Part shown: piece by piece, positions 8,654 through 19,200 of the stretch
How the letters are laid out: the number at the start of each line of letters is the position of its first letter
Position numbering within the stretch: the stretch's first letter is position 1
DNA from: Bacteroidia bacterium
Lineage (GTDB): Bacteria; Bacteroidota; Bacteroidia; Bacteroidales; VadinHA17
Assembly (NCBI GenBank): GCA_026391555.1
Contig: JAPLEB010000091.1
Location: 1 to 32,361, forward strand
Reading direction: 5' to 3'
Length of the DNA: 32,361 nt
Program-made: the position numbers and the translations under genes
Notes under the pieces: model-generated
The model's database searches: none
Seen by the model: only the letters and a program-made list of their open reading frames with translations
What the model was told of the DNA's origin: nothing

Positions 8654-10480
8654 ATGATCAGTATGGTATCCTGTTCTGAATCAGCTCTTGAACGCGATGC
8701 TAAGTCAGATATGACAGAAGAAATTGTTTTTTCAGATGGATTCTATGCTGAACAGTTTTTTGTTAACCTCTATAGCAAACTTCCAAACGGGTTCAGTGAA
8801 AATTACTATTGGGATTGTATTAGTGATAATGCTGAATCCCGTGATTATTATGCCTGGCCGCAAAACATCAATAATGGCTCATACGATGCAACTTACTTAC
8901 CTGGTTCATTTAGCGTGTGGAGCAGCATGTACGCTAACATCAGGGACTGCAATAAATATCTTGAAAACAGGGCCAAAATCATACCTAATGCTGCATCTTA
9001 TTATCTGAATTCACAGTACTATATTGACCAGTCTGAATTTGAAGCGAGGTTATTAAGAGCTTTATTCTATTTCCAATTGGTAAGAGATTATGGCGGGGTC
9101 CCTATAATTTTAGAATCATATGATAATAAAGACGATCCGGGTCTGTTAAAACCAAGAGATTCATTTAAAGACTGTATTAAATTTATTGTCGACGAATGTG
9201 ATATTGCCATAGGTACTTTACCACCATCTCAACCTACAACATATTATGGCCGTTTAACTAAAGGTGCCGCAATGGCATTAAAATCAAGGGCGTTACTGTA
9301 TGCTGCAAGCCCTTTGTTTAATGGGGCGAGCCCTTTTCCTGGCAATAGCCTGATAGCTTATGAATCATTTGACAACCAACGTTGGATAGATGCTGCACAA
9401 GCTGCCAAAGATGTCATAATGCTGGGTACATATAAACTGAATAAAATTTCAGCAACTCCATCAGGTAATGCATCTAAATATTATTCCCCCGATCCGGCAG
9501 ATGGTTTTTATAAACTATTTATTGCCAGGACAAACCCGGAGCTTATTTTCTCTTATTTGAGAGCTACCACCTCCTCAGTAGAAGATAAACAACTGCCTGC
9601 TTCTATTACAAATGTTGGGACTGATAAAAGTTTTTGCCTTCCTACCTATAACCTGGTAGCTGCTTTTGAAATGAAAAACTCAGGACAATTGCCTGTAACA
9701 GGTTTTCAGGAGGCTGTTGATGGAGAGGGGCATAGCTATTTTATTGAAACCATTAATCCTTTGGCGACAGATTATAATCCTGCGAAACCCTACGATGGTA
9801 GAGATCCTCGATTTTATCACACTATTTGGTATGATGGTTCAACATGGTATGATCGAACCTTCAATATTTACAGAGGGGAAACTCAAGAAATTGCTAACGG
9901 GAAAGAATTTTTACAAGGGCAGGGGCACACTGGGTTTTTTATGCGTAAATTCATGTCGATTAATGATGTTGCACCTGCTGCACAGGGTTTAACCGGTGTA
10001 GCCAATCATAATTTTCCAACATTCAGGTATGCAGAAATTTTACTTAATTTTGCTGAAGCAATGAACGAAGCATATGGACCGGAAAATGCAGCTCTGGGAT
10101 CAATAATAGATTTTGGAGGACTGGATGTAAGTACGGCCCTGAAATCGGTGAATGCAATCAGGAATAGAGTGACAATGCCCCTTATTCCATCGGGAATCAG
10201 TAAAGATGACCTAAGAAAACGCATTCAACGGGAACGACGTGTAGAACTTGCCTTTGAAGACCAACGCTACTGGGATATCAGACGATGGAAACTTGTTGAA
10301 GATCCTTCTGAGATGACCAATACAATAATGACGCATGAAAAAGTAATTAAAGCAGACAATAGTAAGATTGTTAAGGTGATGTTATGGGAACAACGAAATT
10401 TTGACAAGAAGATGTACTTTAAACCAATCCCTTATAACGATATACAAATAACAGGTATCATACAAAACCCCGACTGGTAA
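8654..10480 (+). CDS. SusD/RagB-type glycan-binding protein; signal peptide truncated
   Basis: This 608-residue RagB/SusD family protein forms the lid over the SusC pore and binds glycan. SusD signatures include the N-terminal helical part (ARLLRALFYFQLVRDYGG, KGAAMALKSRALLYAASPLF) and the C-terminal FRYAEILLNFAEAMNEA, RIQRERRVELAFEDQRYWDI and a final YNDIQ segment. It lies 10 bases after susC. The start is abnormal. The ORF begins MISMVSCSES, so the presumed lipobox Cys is residue 7, with only six residues in front and no basic n-region or hydrophobic core. An in-frame TAA at 8645-8647 excludes a longer start. Family members normally have some 15-22 residues before the Cys. The product could not be exported or lipidated as it stands. 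Either about 15 codons were lost or the assembly is faulty here. Confidence 0.92.
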   Translation: MISMVSCSESALERDAKSDMTEEIVFSDGFYAEQFFVNLYSKLPNGFSENYYWDCISDNAESRDYYAWPQNINNGSYDATYLPGSFSVWSSMYANIRDCNKYLENRAKIIPNAASYYLNSQYYIDQSEFEARLLRALFYFQLVRDYGGVPIILESYDNKDDPGLLKPRDSFKDCIKFIVDECDIAIGTLPPSQPTTYYGRLTKGAAMALKSRALLYAASPLFNGASPFPGNSLIAYESFDNQRWIDAAQAAKDVIMLGTYKLNKISATPSGNASKYYSPDPADGFYKLFIARTNPELIFSYLRATTSSVEDKQLPASITNVGTDKSFCLPTYNLVAAFEMKNSGQLPVTGFQEAVDGEGHSYFIETINPLATDYNPAKPYDGRDPRFYHTIWYDGSTWYDRTFNIYRGETQEIANGKEFLQGQGHTGFFMRKFMSINDVAPAAQGLTGVANHNFPTFRYAEILLNFAEAMNEAYGPENAALGSIIDFGGLDVSTALKSVNAIRNRVTMPLIPSGISKDDLRKRIQRERRVELAFEDQRYWDIRRWKLVEDPSEMTNTIMTHEKVIKADNSKIVKVMLWEQRNFDKKMYFKPIPYNDIQITGIIQNPDW

Positions 10481-10529
10481 TTAAAGTGTTTATAACGATT
10501 TGTGTTTAAGTTAGTTAGTGGTAGTTGGT

Positions 10530-10560
10530 AAAAGAGGGATGATAATCCCTCTTTTATTCT
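10530..10560 (+). terminator. hairpin terminator after susCD
   Basis: AAAAGAGGGAT (10530-10540) and ATCCCTCTTTT (10545-10555) are perfect 11-base complements around a GATA loop, followed by ATTCT. It closes the susCD unit 50 bases after the susD stop, so the enzyme block from 10606 probably has its own promoter or depends on read-through. Confidence 0.88.
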
Positions 10561-10605
10561 ATTCTATATATAGTTTTTTTGAAATCATTTTAGTTAACTG
10601 AAACT

Positions 10606-13600
10606 ATGAAAAATGTCATTGGGAGGGAAATGTTCCTCTTATTTGGTCTTTTATTCTTCCTTGTTAAACCTTATTGTCAGGTTGTAAATCAGGAAGTAAA
10701 CAGGAATCCACAAATAATTGATTATTCAGGGGAAGAGTTCACATTTGCTATTTTGGCCGATCCTCAGGTGAGCGGTAAAGACAATAAAGGTGTTGTAGCA
10801 GTAAAAGCAGCTAAAACTCTTGAGCAGGCATGTCAGGAGATCAATAATTTGGAAAATATGCCTCTGTTTACCATCTTTTTAGGTGATTTGGTTAATACTT
10901 TTGACATACCCTCCGTTGAAAATTTCTCATATTGTATCAGAGACCTTAAATCCAAACCGGTTTTGGTACATGGGAATCATGATACCCGCCCTCCCTATAC
11001 TGCTTATAAAGAGTTGAGTAAAAAGATAAATGGATTTGAAGAAGTATATTTTTCTTTCGATGTGGGAGAATGGCATTTTGCTGCAGTGCCCTGTAATTTA
11101 AGCAGTAATAGTGAAAACACAAATGATATTTTAATCTGGCTTGAGAATGATTTAAAGAAAAATGCTCAAAAACCCACAATGGTTTTCGAGCATATGCACC
11201 TTCTCCCGGGAGGACTTTCACAACTTGAATGGTATACTTTTGACCAGAACTGCAGGAACAAATTTCTTGAGATACTTACAAAATACAAAAACGTAAAGTA
11301 TTATTTTAATGGACATGTCCACAACGGAATAAAAGCATCGGTAAAGATGGGGTGGGAGTATAGGGGAACCAGGTTTATCACAGTGCCTACTATCATACAG
11401 GGCCGCGTGTTTAATGAAGAATATCCGGAGTTTTTTGAAGGGCTTGACAACGGTGGATATTATTTAGTGGTTCATGTTGATGGGAAAAAAATTTCGTTAG
11501 AGGGAAGGCTGGCGGGCAACAAAAATAGTTTTTACTATCCCTCAAAATTTTCGGTTTTTAAAGAAAATATTGAACCGCGGTGGTTTAAAACTATTCCTGA
11601 GTTTATTGCAGGGAACCTGAAAAACGGAGATTTCTCTAAAAACCTGGATGGATGGAACAAAGACTTTCGTTATATGGCTGATAAGGATCCTGCTTTTATT
11701 TACTCACGAAAGAGTTTTAAAAAACAAAATGCAGCATATCTTTTTACACAGTCAAAACCTCCATTAGCATGGTCAGGCGATGAAAGGACCGAAATATTCC
11801 AGGTGGTATCGCTGGAAAATATCAAAAATCCTTTCCTTGAGGCTGATTATGCATTTGAAAAAGAACCCATTGACGGAGGAGGATTTATCCGATTAACAGC
11901 CATGAATAGTAACGGATATGAATTTTTAATGTTCTTCAGGTGGGGAGCTAAAAATGAGTATCAATCCGATTATGTTCCACGTTCGCTTGGCTTTGAACTT
12001 ACCGGAAGGTCTTCCGGATGGAATTTTTTATCGGATTTGGCAAAGAATAAAAAAGCACTCTTTTTCAATGTTGACGAATCTGTCGACAACTGGCATCAGC
12101 TTAAGGTTAATATAGCCGAACTCTACAATAAGGCCATCGGAGAACCGGATGCCTGGGAGAAACTTAAAATATCCAAACTTTACCTGGGCTTGGCTACCTG
12201 GTGCAATAAGCCACTGGAAGCTGTTAGTAGTGCATATTTCACAAATATAAAACTTTCAGATAATAAAAATGTAACCTCTTCCTGCGATGGAAGTCCATTT
12301 CAAATCAATGAGAAAATTTTTCAGACAACTTTTGGGAAAGGGCTAGGCGACAAGGTAAATAAAGGAAATAGTGAACCGCAAAGAAGAGAAGCACGATTGA
12401 AAAACTTACAAAATATGAAACAGGTAACTGTAGTAGATGCAGGTAAGTTCTCAGAACCGGAAAATGTACTGGCAGCTTCAATGCAGGGCCAATTAGCAAA
12501 ACAGGGCATTTACCTTTACCTGAAGCATAAAAACGATTTCTGGTTGCCGGAAATTGAAAAACTTGGGATTGCGATAGAGACAGAAGATAATTTACAAAAA
12601 TTACTTGAAAAATATGCCTCCCGTTTTAAGGGATATGTTTTGAGTGATATGGAAAACGTTCGGATAGCTGCTACCGTTTGTGGACCCATGAATGCTCTTG
12701 TTGTCACTCACCAGACTGATTCACTGGCTAAGTCGGCAGGATTGAATATGCTGTTTGACGTTTCGGGAAAAGATGAGGAGTGGTTGTATGACTATATAGT
12801 ACATAATATAGACCAGTTTAACCTCACTGCTATTACCCAGCATAATGTTGGCAAGCCGTCGACTCTTATCGATTATGCTATTGCAAATAACTATCTATGT
12901 ATGCAGGGCATGGGTAAACCGGACCTTGTAAGGAAGTATTATCAACTTATAGAGACTGCTTCTCCAAAGCTTGGATTTGGAACACCCTATAGAAATGAAA
13001 TGAAAGACGTCGGATTAAGCACCGAGGAAGGTTTATATACAATACCAAGTGCAAATTCACATAATTTGTCATTTTACGCTGCAACAGGAAAACTATTTGA
13101 CCTGAAGAAACAAAAGAAAAATGAACCTACATATACTCCTGTCGAAGGGGAGAAGGTACACTATGTGATGATAATGATGAGCGATGGAGATAACCTTAAC
13201 TTTCATACAAACGGATTAGCATCTAATAATAAATATATGAACAATTCGCATTGTAAGGAAATCCCAATGAACTGGATGTATCCACCTGAGATTATTGATA
13301 TCGCTCCATTTTTGAACAACTATTACATAACCCATTATCCGGCAACAAACAATCTGCTTGGAGCAGTTTCAGGTGCCGGTTATACATATCCTTCCACTCA
13401 TAAAGATCTGGAAAAATATTCATTGAAAACCAATGAGCTCCTGAAAAGAAACGGTTTGGATTACTGTGTAATAATGGATTTCCCCGATTTTAGAACAAAA
13501 GAAAAGGAAATTCTGGCAAAGATGATGAAATCCATGCCGGATGTTAAAGGCCTTTTTTATATGGACTATAGTAATTATGCTAAATGGAAAGGCGATATCT

Positions 13601-13860
13601 ATTTTATTGAAGGAAAGCCAGTTATATCGTTCAAATATCGGCTCTGGTTACCAATGGATCCACTGGAAAAGATAGCTGATGCGATTAATAATGCCCCACG
13701 CGACCCCAGTTCTATAGAAGGGTATTCCACAGTTGTTGTTCATGCCTGGAGTTACGGTATGGATGATGTGGCAAGGTTTGTGAAGCTGCTGAATAAAGAC
13801 GTAAAGGTTGTCGGGGCATATGATTTTGTAGATTTGGTCAATAATAACCTGAAGAAATAA
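10606..13860 (+). CDS. metallophosphoesterase-GxGYxYP fusion protein, secreted
   Basis: This 1084-residue protein has a signal peptide (about 1-25, MKNVIGREMFLLFGLLFFLV). A calcineurin-like phosphoesterase domain occupies about 44-320, with metal-site motifs ADPQ (51-54, in the DxH position), GDLV (93-96), GNHD (123-126) and GHVH (236-239). A middle region of about 335-560 resembles a beta-sandwich (NGDFSKNLDGWNKDF at 340-354). The C-terminal part, about 600-1080, matches the GxGYxYP putative glycoside hydrolase family, including the naming motif GAGYTYP at 923-929 and MMSDGDNLNF at 857-866. The function of GxGYxYP domains is not established. Joined to a phosphoesterase, it suggests processing of phosphorylated or otherwise substituted glycans, but that is inference. 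It is the first gene of the enzyme block and sits 10 bases before the GH92 gene, presumably co-transcribed with it. Confidence 0.88.
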   Translation: MKNVIGREMFLLFGLLFFLVKPYCQVVNQEVNRNPQIIDYSGEEFTFAILADPQVSGKDNKGVVAVKAAKTLEQACQEINNLENMPLFTIFLGDLVNTFDIPSVENFSYCIRDLKSKPVLVHGNHDTRPPYTAYKELSKKINGFEEVYFSFDVGEWHFAAVPCNLSSNSENTNDILIWLENDLKKNAQKPTMVFEHMHLLPGGLSQLEWYTFDQNCRNKFLEILTKYKNVKYYFNGHVHNGIKASVKMGWEYRGTRFITVPTIIQGRVFNEEYPEFFEGLDNGGYYLVVHVDGKKISLEGRLAGNKNSFYYPSKFSVFKENIEPRWFKTIPEFIAGNLKNGDFSKNLDGWNKDFRYMADKDPAFIYSRKSFKKQNAAYLFTQSKPPLAWSGDERTEIFQVVSLENIKNPFLEADYAFEKEPIDGGGFIRLTAMNSNGYEFLMFFRWGAKNEYQSDYVPRSLGFELTGRSSGWNFLSDLAKNKKALFFNVDESVDNWHQLKVNIAELYNKAIGEPDAWEKLKISKLYLGLATWCNKPLEAVSSAYFTNIKLSDNKNVTSSCDGSPFQINEKIFQTTFGKGLGDKVNKGNSEPQRREARLKNLQNMKQVTVVDAGKFSEPENVLAASMQGQLAKQGIYLYLKHKNDFWLPEIEKLGIAIETEDNLQKLLEKYASRFKGYVLSDMENVRIAATVCGPMNALVVTHQTDSLAKSAGLNMLFDVSGKDEEWLYDYIVHNIDQFNLTAITQHNVGKPSTLIDYAIANNYLCMQGMGKPDLVRKYYQLIETASPKLGFGTPYRNEMKDVGLSTEEGLYTIPSANSHNLSFYAATGKLFDLKKQKKNEPTYTPVEGEKVHYVMIMMSDGDNLNFHTNGLASNNKYMNNSHCKEIPMNWMYPPEIIDIAPFLNNYYITHYPATNNLLGAVSGAGYTYPSTHKDLEKYSLKTNELLKRNGLDYCVIMDFPDFRTKEKEILAKMMKSMPDVKGLFYMDYSNYAKWKGDIYFIEGKPVISFKYRLWLPMDPLEKIADAINNAPRDPSSIEGYSTVVVHAWSYGMDDVARFVKLLNKDVKVVGAYDFVDLVNNNLKK

Positions 13861-13870
13861 TTTAGTTTGT

Positions 13871-16186
13871 ATGAAGTGTATTTGTAGATTTTTATTATTG
13901 AATTGCATTAGCTTTTTAATGTTTGCATGTGCTGGGAATGAGCAGCAATTGAATAACTATGTTCAATTCGTGAATCCTCTGCAAGGTAGCAACTCTACTG
14001 TAGCGTTTTCTACCGGGAACACTTATCCGGCAGTTGCAGTACCCTGGGGTATGAACTTTTGGACCGCTCAGACAGGTAAGATGGGCAATGGATGGCAGTA
14101 TGCCTATACTGATACAACTATTTGCGGCTTTAAGCAAACTCATCAGCCCAGTCCCTGGATTAACGATTTCGGATGTTTCTCGGTGATGCCGATCTGTGGT
14201 GCTTTGACAATATCGGAAAATGAGCGGGCATCAAAGTTTTCGCATAGAAACGAAATTACCCAACCTCATTATTACTCCGTATTATTGGAAAAGTCGGGCA
14301 TTAAGGCCGAATTTGCACCAGCAACAAGAGGTGCTATTTTTCAATTTACTTATCCAAAAAGCGACAGCTCTCAGATCATCATTGATTGTTTTAATCGTGG
14401 AGGTTACGTCAAAGTGATCCCTGAAGAGAATAAGGTTGTAGGTTACTCAAAATATTATGCACCCAACAACAATGCAAAACTGCCTGAAAACTTCGCAGCC
14501 TATTTTGTAATTACCATAAACACAACGTTCAAGGAGGCAGGAACATGGAGCGGACAAATGGCCTCTGCTGAGTTAGAGCGGACAGGAGAAAGAGTTGGGG
14601 CATATCTCAGGTTCAAAACTAAAGCTCATGAAAAGGTTGAGATGAAAATAGCATCATCGTTTATCAGCTTAGAACAAGCCCAACTCAATTTTGACCGGGA
14701 GATTAAGTCATTCAATTTCGCTACATTAAAAAATCAGGCAGCAGAGGCATGGAATAGTCGTCTTGGAAGAACCAGAATAAAAGGAGAAACTCCGGAGCAG
14801 AAGTGTACGTTTTATACTGCACTATACCGAACGATGCTATTTCCTCATATATTTCATGAGGTTGACCATAATGGCGATACTGTACATTATAGTCCCTTCA
14901 GCGGCCGAACCGAACAAGGCGTACTATACACGGGTAATGGTTTCTGGGATACTTTCCGGGCAGTACATCCATATTTTACAATAATGTATCCCACGATGAG
15001 TTCCGGAATTATCCAGGGACTTTGCAATTATTATAAAGAGGGCGGTTGGATACCAGAATGGTTTAGCCCCGGATACAAGGATTGTATGATTGGACAGAAC
15101 TCCGCATCCGTGATAGCAGATGCTTATATCAAAGGAATTCGTGGTTTTGATGCTGAGTTATTATGGGAGGCAGTGATTAAGGGTGCTAACAACCAGGGGC
15201 CAAGTGCTACGGGTCGAAGTGGAATTGATTATTACAAGAACTTGGGTTATATCCCTTATAACGTGGGGGTGAGGGAGAGTGTTTCCAAAACGTTGGAATA
15301 TGCTTATGATGACTATTGTATTGCGCAATTTGGTAAAGCATTGGGTAAATCAGACACTGTTATTGCTCCCTATTTAAAGCGCTCCCAAAACTACAGGAAT
15401 ATTTTTAATCCCAAAATTAATTTTGTACAACCAAAAGACGAAAAAGGTTCCTGGCAACCAGACTATCGCCCGGATACATGGGGAGGCTCTTTTACCGAAG
15501 GTTCGGCTTGGCACTGGACGTGGTGTGTCTTCCATGATCCCCAGGGACTGATTAATCTTATGGGAGGTGATTCATCATTTGTGTCGCGACTGGATTCCTT
15601 ATTTACCGCAAAGCCTACCTTTGAATACTCTAATTATAAAAGAGTCATCCACGAGATGACAGAGATGGTTGCTTGTAATATGGGGCAGTATGCACATGGA
15701 AACCAACCAATACAACATGCAATATATCTTTACAACTTCGCTGGAGAACCATATAAGACTCAAAAGCATGTGCGTGAAGTGATGGATAAACTATATTCAT
15801 CAGGATTGAGTGATGGAAAGGGTCTCTGCGGAGATGAGGACAATGGACAAACGTCAGCCTGGTTTGTCTTTAGCTCAATGGGTTTCTATCCCGTATGTCC
15901 GGGTTCTGGTGAATATGTGATCGGAAGCCCTCTTTTTGAGGAGGTTACATTGACTCTGGAAAATGGCAAAATCTTTACCGTTAAGGCATTAAATAATAGT
16001 GCCGGGAATGTGTATATCCAGTCGGCAATTCTTAATGGAAAACCATTTGAACGTACATTTATTCGTCATGATGAAATTTTTATGGGCGGGGTATTGGAGT
16101 TTACGATGGGAGCGTTGCCCAATAAGACATGGGGAACGGCTTATCCGAAAAGACCTTATTCGATGACAAAAGTAATGAAACAATAA
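13871..16186 (+). CDS. GH92 exo-alpha-mannosidase, lipoprotein
   Basis: This 771-residue protein is full length for GH92, a calcium-dependent inverting alpha-mannosidase family. The N-terminus is a lipoprotein signal with Cys20 in FLMFAC. The N-terminal beta-sandwich starts with FVNPLQGSNSTVAFSTGNTY and AVAVPWGMNFWTAQTG; the rest is the (alpha/alpha)6 catalytic barrel. Candidate general acid is Glu543 (FTEGSAWHWTW). The GDEDNGQTSAW motif at 654-664 supplies the Asp pair (655, 657) expected for the catalytic base and calcium site. The end has SMGFYPVCPGSGEYVIGSP. The acid region reads EGSAWHWTW where many members have EGNxWQYTW, so linkage preference may differ from the well-studied alpha-1,2 enzymes. 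The gene follows the phosphoesterase fusion by 10 bases. Confidence 0.94.
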   Translation: MKCICRFLLLNCISFLMFACAGNEQQLNNYVQFVNPLQGSNSTVAFSTGNTYPAVAVPWGMNFWTAQTGKMGNGWQYAYTDTTICGFKQTHQPSPWINDFGCFSVMPICGALTISENERASKFSHRNEITQPHYYSVLLEKSGIKAEFAPATRGAIFQFTYPKSDSSQIIIDCFNRGGYVKVIPEENKVVGYSKYYAPNNNAKLPENFAAYFVITINTTFKEAGTWSGQMASAELERTGERVGAYLRFKTKAHEKVEMKIASSFISLEQAQLNFDREIKSFNFATLKNQAAEAWNSRLGRTRIKGETPEQKCTFYTALYRTMLFPHIFHEVDHNGDTVHYSPFSGRTEQGVLYTGNGFWDTFRAVHPYFTIMYPTMSSGIIQGLCNYYKEGGWIPEWFSPGYKDCMIGQNSASVIADAYIKGIRGFDAELLWEAVIKGANNQGPSATGRSGIDYYKNLGYIPYNVGVRESVSKTLEYAYDDYCIAQFGKALGKSDTVIAPYLKRSQNYRNIFNPKINFVQPKDEKGSWQPDYRPDTWGGSFTEGSAWHWTWCVFHDPQGLINLMGGDSSFVSRLDSLFTAKPTFEYSNYKRVIHEMTEMVACNMGQYAHGNQPIQHAIYLYNFAGEPYKTQKHVREVMDKLYSSGLSDGKGLCGDEDNGQTSAWFVFSSMGFYPVCPGSGEYVIGSPLFEEVTLTLENGKIFTVKALNNSAGNVYIQSAILNGKPFERTFIRHDEIFMGGVLEFTMGALPNKTWGTAYPKRPYSMTKVMKQ

Positions 16187-16248
16187 CAATGATTCGTTAA
16201 ACTTTAATATAAATGTTTTATTTTCAACAAATTAAATAAATAATTATT

Positions 16249-19200
16249 ATGAAACATTTTAAAAACAACCCAAAGCGATTTGTAATACTTCCCATACTGT
16301 TGCTTTCATTAACTATTATAGCTGTTGTAAAGTGTAAAGGTCCCTCGGCGGAAACATCAATGGACCTTGAAAAAGGATTTCTGAACCCTCCTGAAAGCGC
16401 CAAACCGCGTGTATGGTGGCACTGGATGAACGGCAATATTACCAAGGAAGGTATTAAAGCCGACCTTGAGTGGATGAAACGGGTAGGCATCGGCGGTTTT
16501 CAGAACTTTGAAGTCGATAAAATGACACCTCAAATCGTCGAAAAGCGGCTGATCTATATGACACCGGAGTGGAAAGACGCATTTCTTTTCACCACAAAGA
16601 TGGCCGACTCATTGGGCCTTGAAATGGCCATTGCCGGCTCGCCCGGATGGAGCGAGAGCGGTGGTCCGTGGGTGACTCCAGCTCAGGCTATGAAGAAATT
16701 TGTTTGGAGCGAGATTCGGGTTGAGGGTGGACAACCCTTTAGTGGCACACTGCCCAAACCACCAACTACTACAGGTGTATTTCAGAATTTTGGAAGTTCT
16801 GAAAAACCTGCTTCAATTCCGGAATATTATGCCGATGCTGCGGTGGTAGCATATCGTGTACCTGAAAATGATATTCCAATGGCAGAGCTGCAGCCTAAGG
16901 TCACTTCCAGTGGTGGAAAATTTGATCTTTCTGCGCTCATCGATGGCGACCTGGCGAAAACTACATTTTTACCGGCAGCGTCGTCAAACGGGAAATCATG
17001 GATACAGTTTGAGTTTACCAAACCTGAGACGATCCAGTCTATTACCATTGTAGTCTATGGCTTGGAAGGCATAACCAGTCGGGCGCTTGAAGCCGGTGAT
17101 GATGGCATCCGATTCAAGACAGTCTTGGAAATTTCAAGCGGTGGAACATCTCAAAAAACAATAACATTTTCACCGATTAGAGCAAGATTTTTCCGCCTCT
17201 CATTTACTTCACCGGCACCGCAACGTACCGGCGCGAATTTTAGCGGTTCAAGAGGTCAGGGATTATCTGCTCCAGCCGGAACACAGATAGCAGAACTCGT
17301 ACTTCACACCGTTGCACGGGTGAACAGGTTTGAAGATAAAGCTGGCTTCAGCCCCATACGTATGAACTCAATGGCAACACCAAATGGAAATTTATATTCA
17401 CTGGCAACACCTTCTGTCTCTGCTTCGGATGCCATAAGCAAGAATGAGGTCGTTGACCTGACATCGAAAATGCAACCGGATGGCAAACTTAACTGGACAC
17501 CTCCAACCGGTCGCTGGATTATTATGCGTCTTGGCTATTCATTAACGGGTGCAAAAAATCATCCGGCTCCACCTGAAGCAACAGGTCTTGAAGTGGATAA
17601 ACTAAGTGCGGAACATGTTAAAGCTTATTTTACAGAATATCTGGATCAGTATAAAAATGCAACCGGCGGACTGATGGGCAAGAAAGGCCTTCAGTATGTG
17701 ATAACCGACAGTTGGGAAGCAGGTAGCCTGAATTGGACCGACAAAATGATGATCGATTTTAAAAATCACCGGGGCTATGATATGCTTCTATGGATACCGG
17801 TACTTACCGGCCATATAGTAGAAAGCGCCGAAGCCAGCGACCAATTCCTTTGGGATTTCCGTAAAACCATTGCTGATCTTACAGCAGAAAACCATTACGA
17901 TCAGCTGACCACTCTACTTCATGAACGAGGCATGGGACGCTATAGTGAGTCGCATGAGAATACCCGCCACATGGTCGCTGACGGCATGGAGGTTAAACGG
18001 ACAGCCGACATTCCAATGGGCGCCACCTGGACACCCAAAAATGTTAGTGGCAATGCCATTGGAGAAGTAGCGATCCATTACATTTCCGATGTGCGTGAAT
18101 CGGCATCGGTGGCCCACATTTACGGACAAAACCTGGTGGCTGCTGAGTCTATGACCACTACTAAGGCTTGGGCCTGGGCTCCCAAATCATTGAAACCAAT
18201 CGCTGACATGGAACTTGCCTGTGGTTTGAATCGATTCGTTATCCACTGTTCGGTACACCAGCCGGTGAATGATAAAATACCCGGCCTCGGACTTGGCATC
18301 CATGGTCAATGGTTCACCAGACATGAGACATGGGCTGAACAGGCTGGTGCATGGACAACATACCTTTCCCGCAGTTGCTATATGCTTCAACAGGGAAAAT
18401 TCATGGCAGACGTTGCCTATTTCTATGGTGAGGATAATAACATCACAGCCCTTTTTTTAAACACGTTACCAGATGTACCCCCGAGCTATAATTATGACTT
18501 TGTAAATGCTGACATTATACTAAATATTTTGTCAGTCGATAAAAATGGACAGCTAATAACACCCAGCGGTATGAGCTACAGTCTGCTTGCTCTTGATGCT
18601 AATAGTAAGTATATGTCTTTGTCGGTATTGCGCAAGATCAGCGCAATGGTAAATGCCGGTGCTTCAGTCGTTGGTGAAAAACCGGTTGGTACACCCAGCC
18701 TCAGCGATGATCAGACTGAGTTTAAAACTATTGCTGATGAGCTTTGGGCAATCGAAAAAGGTGAAAACACTGTAGGCAAAGGAAAAGTATATGCAGGACA
18801 GACGATTGCTGAAGTTCTTAATTCTTTAAAGGTCACACCTGATTTTGAGTACACCAAAGCCCGGAATACTACGAATCTTATGTTCGTTCACCGCAAGCTG
18901 GATGATGTTGATATATATTGGGTGAACAATCGTAATAATAATATTGAGAACCTTGAAGCAACCTTCAGGGTTAAGGGAAAAGCAGCCGAAATATGGAATC
19001 CTGAGACAGGCGGGATTGAAGAGGCTTCTTATAGTATTGCAGACGGGCGCACAACAGTACCGTTGAACCTGGAACCAAGCGATGCTGTGTTCGTTGTTTT
19101 CCGTAAAAAGGCCGCATCGTCATCTCTTACGCTGACTCAACCGGTCGAAACACAACTAGCTGTTATTGATGGTGCCTGGAATGTCAGTTTTCAACCCAAC

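Noticed and set aside
10650-10780. ADPQ instead of DxH in the phosphoesterase metal motif as a sign of inactivation
   Set aside because: Gln in this position occurs in active members of the superfamily, and the GD, GNHD and GHVH motifs are all present.
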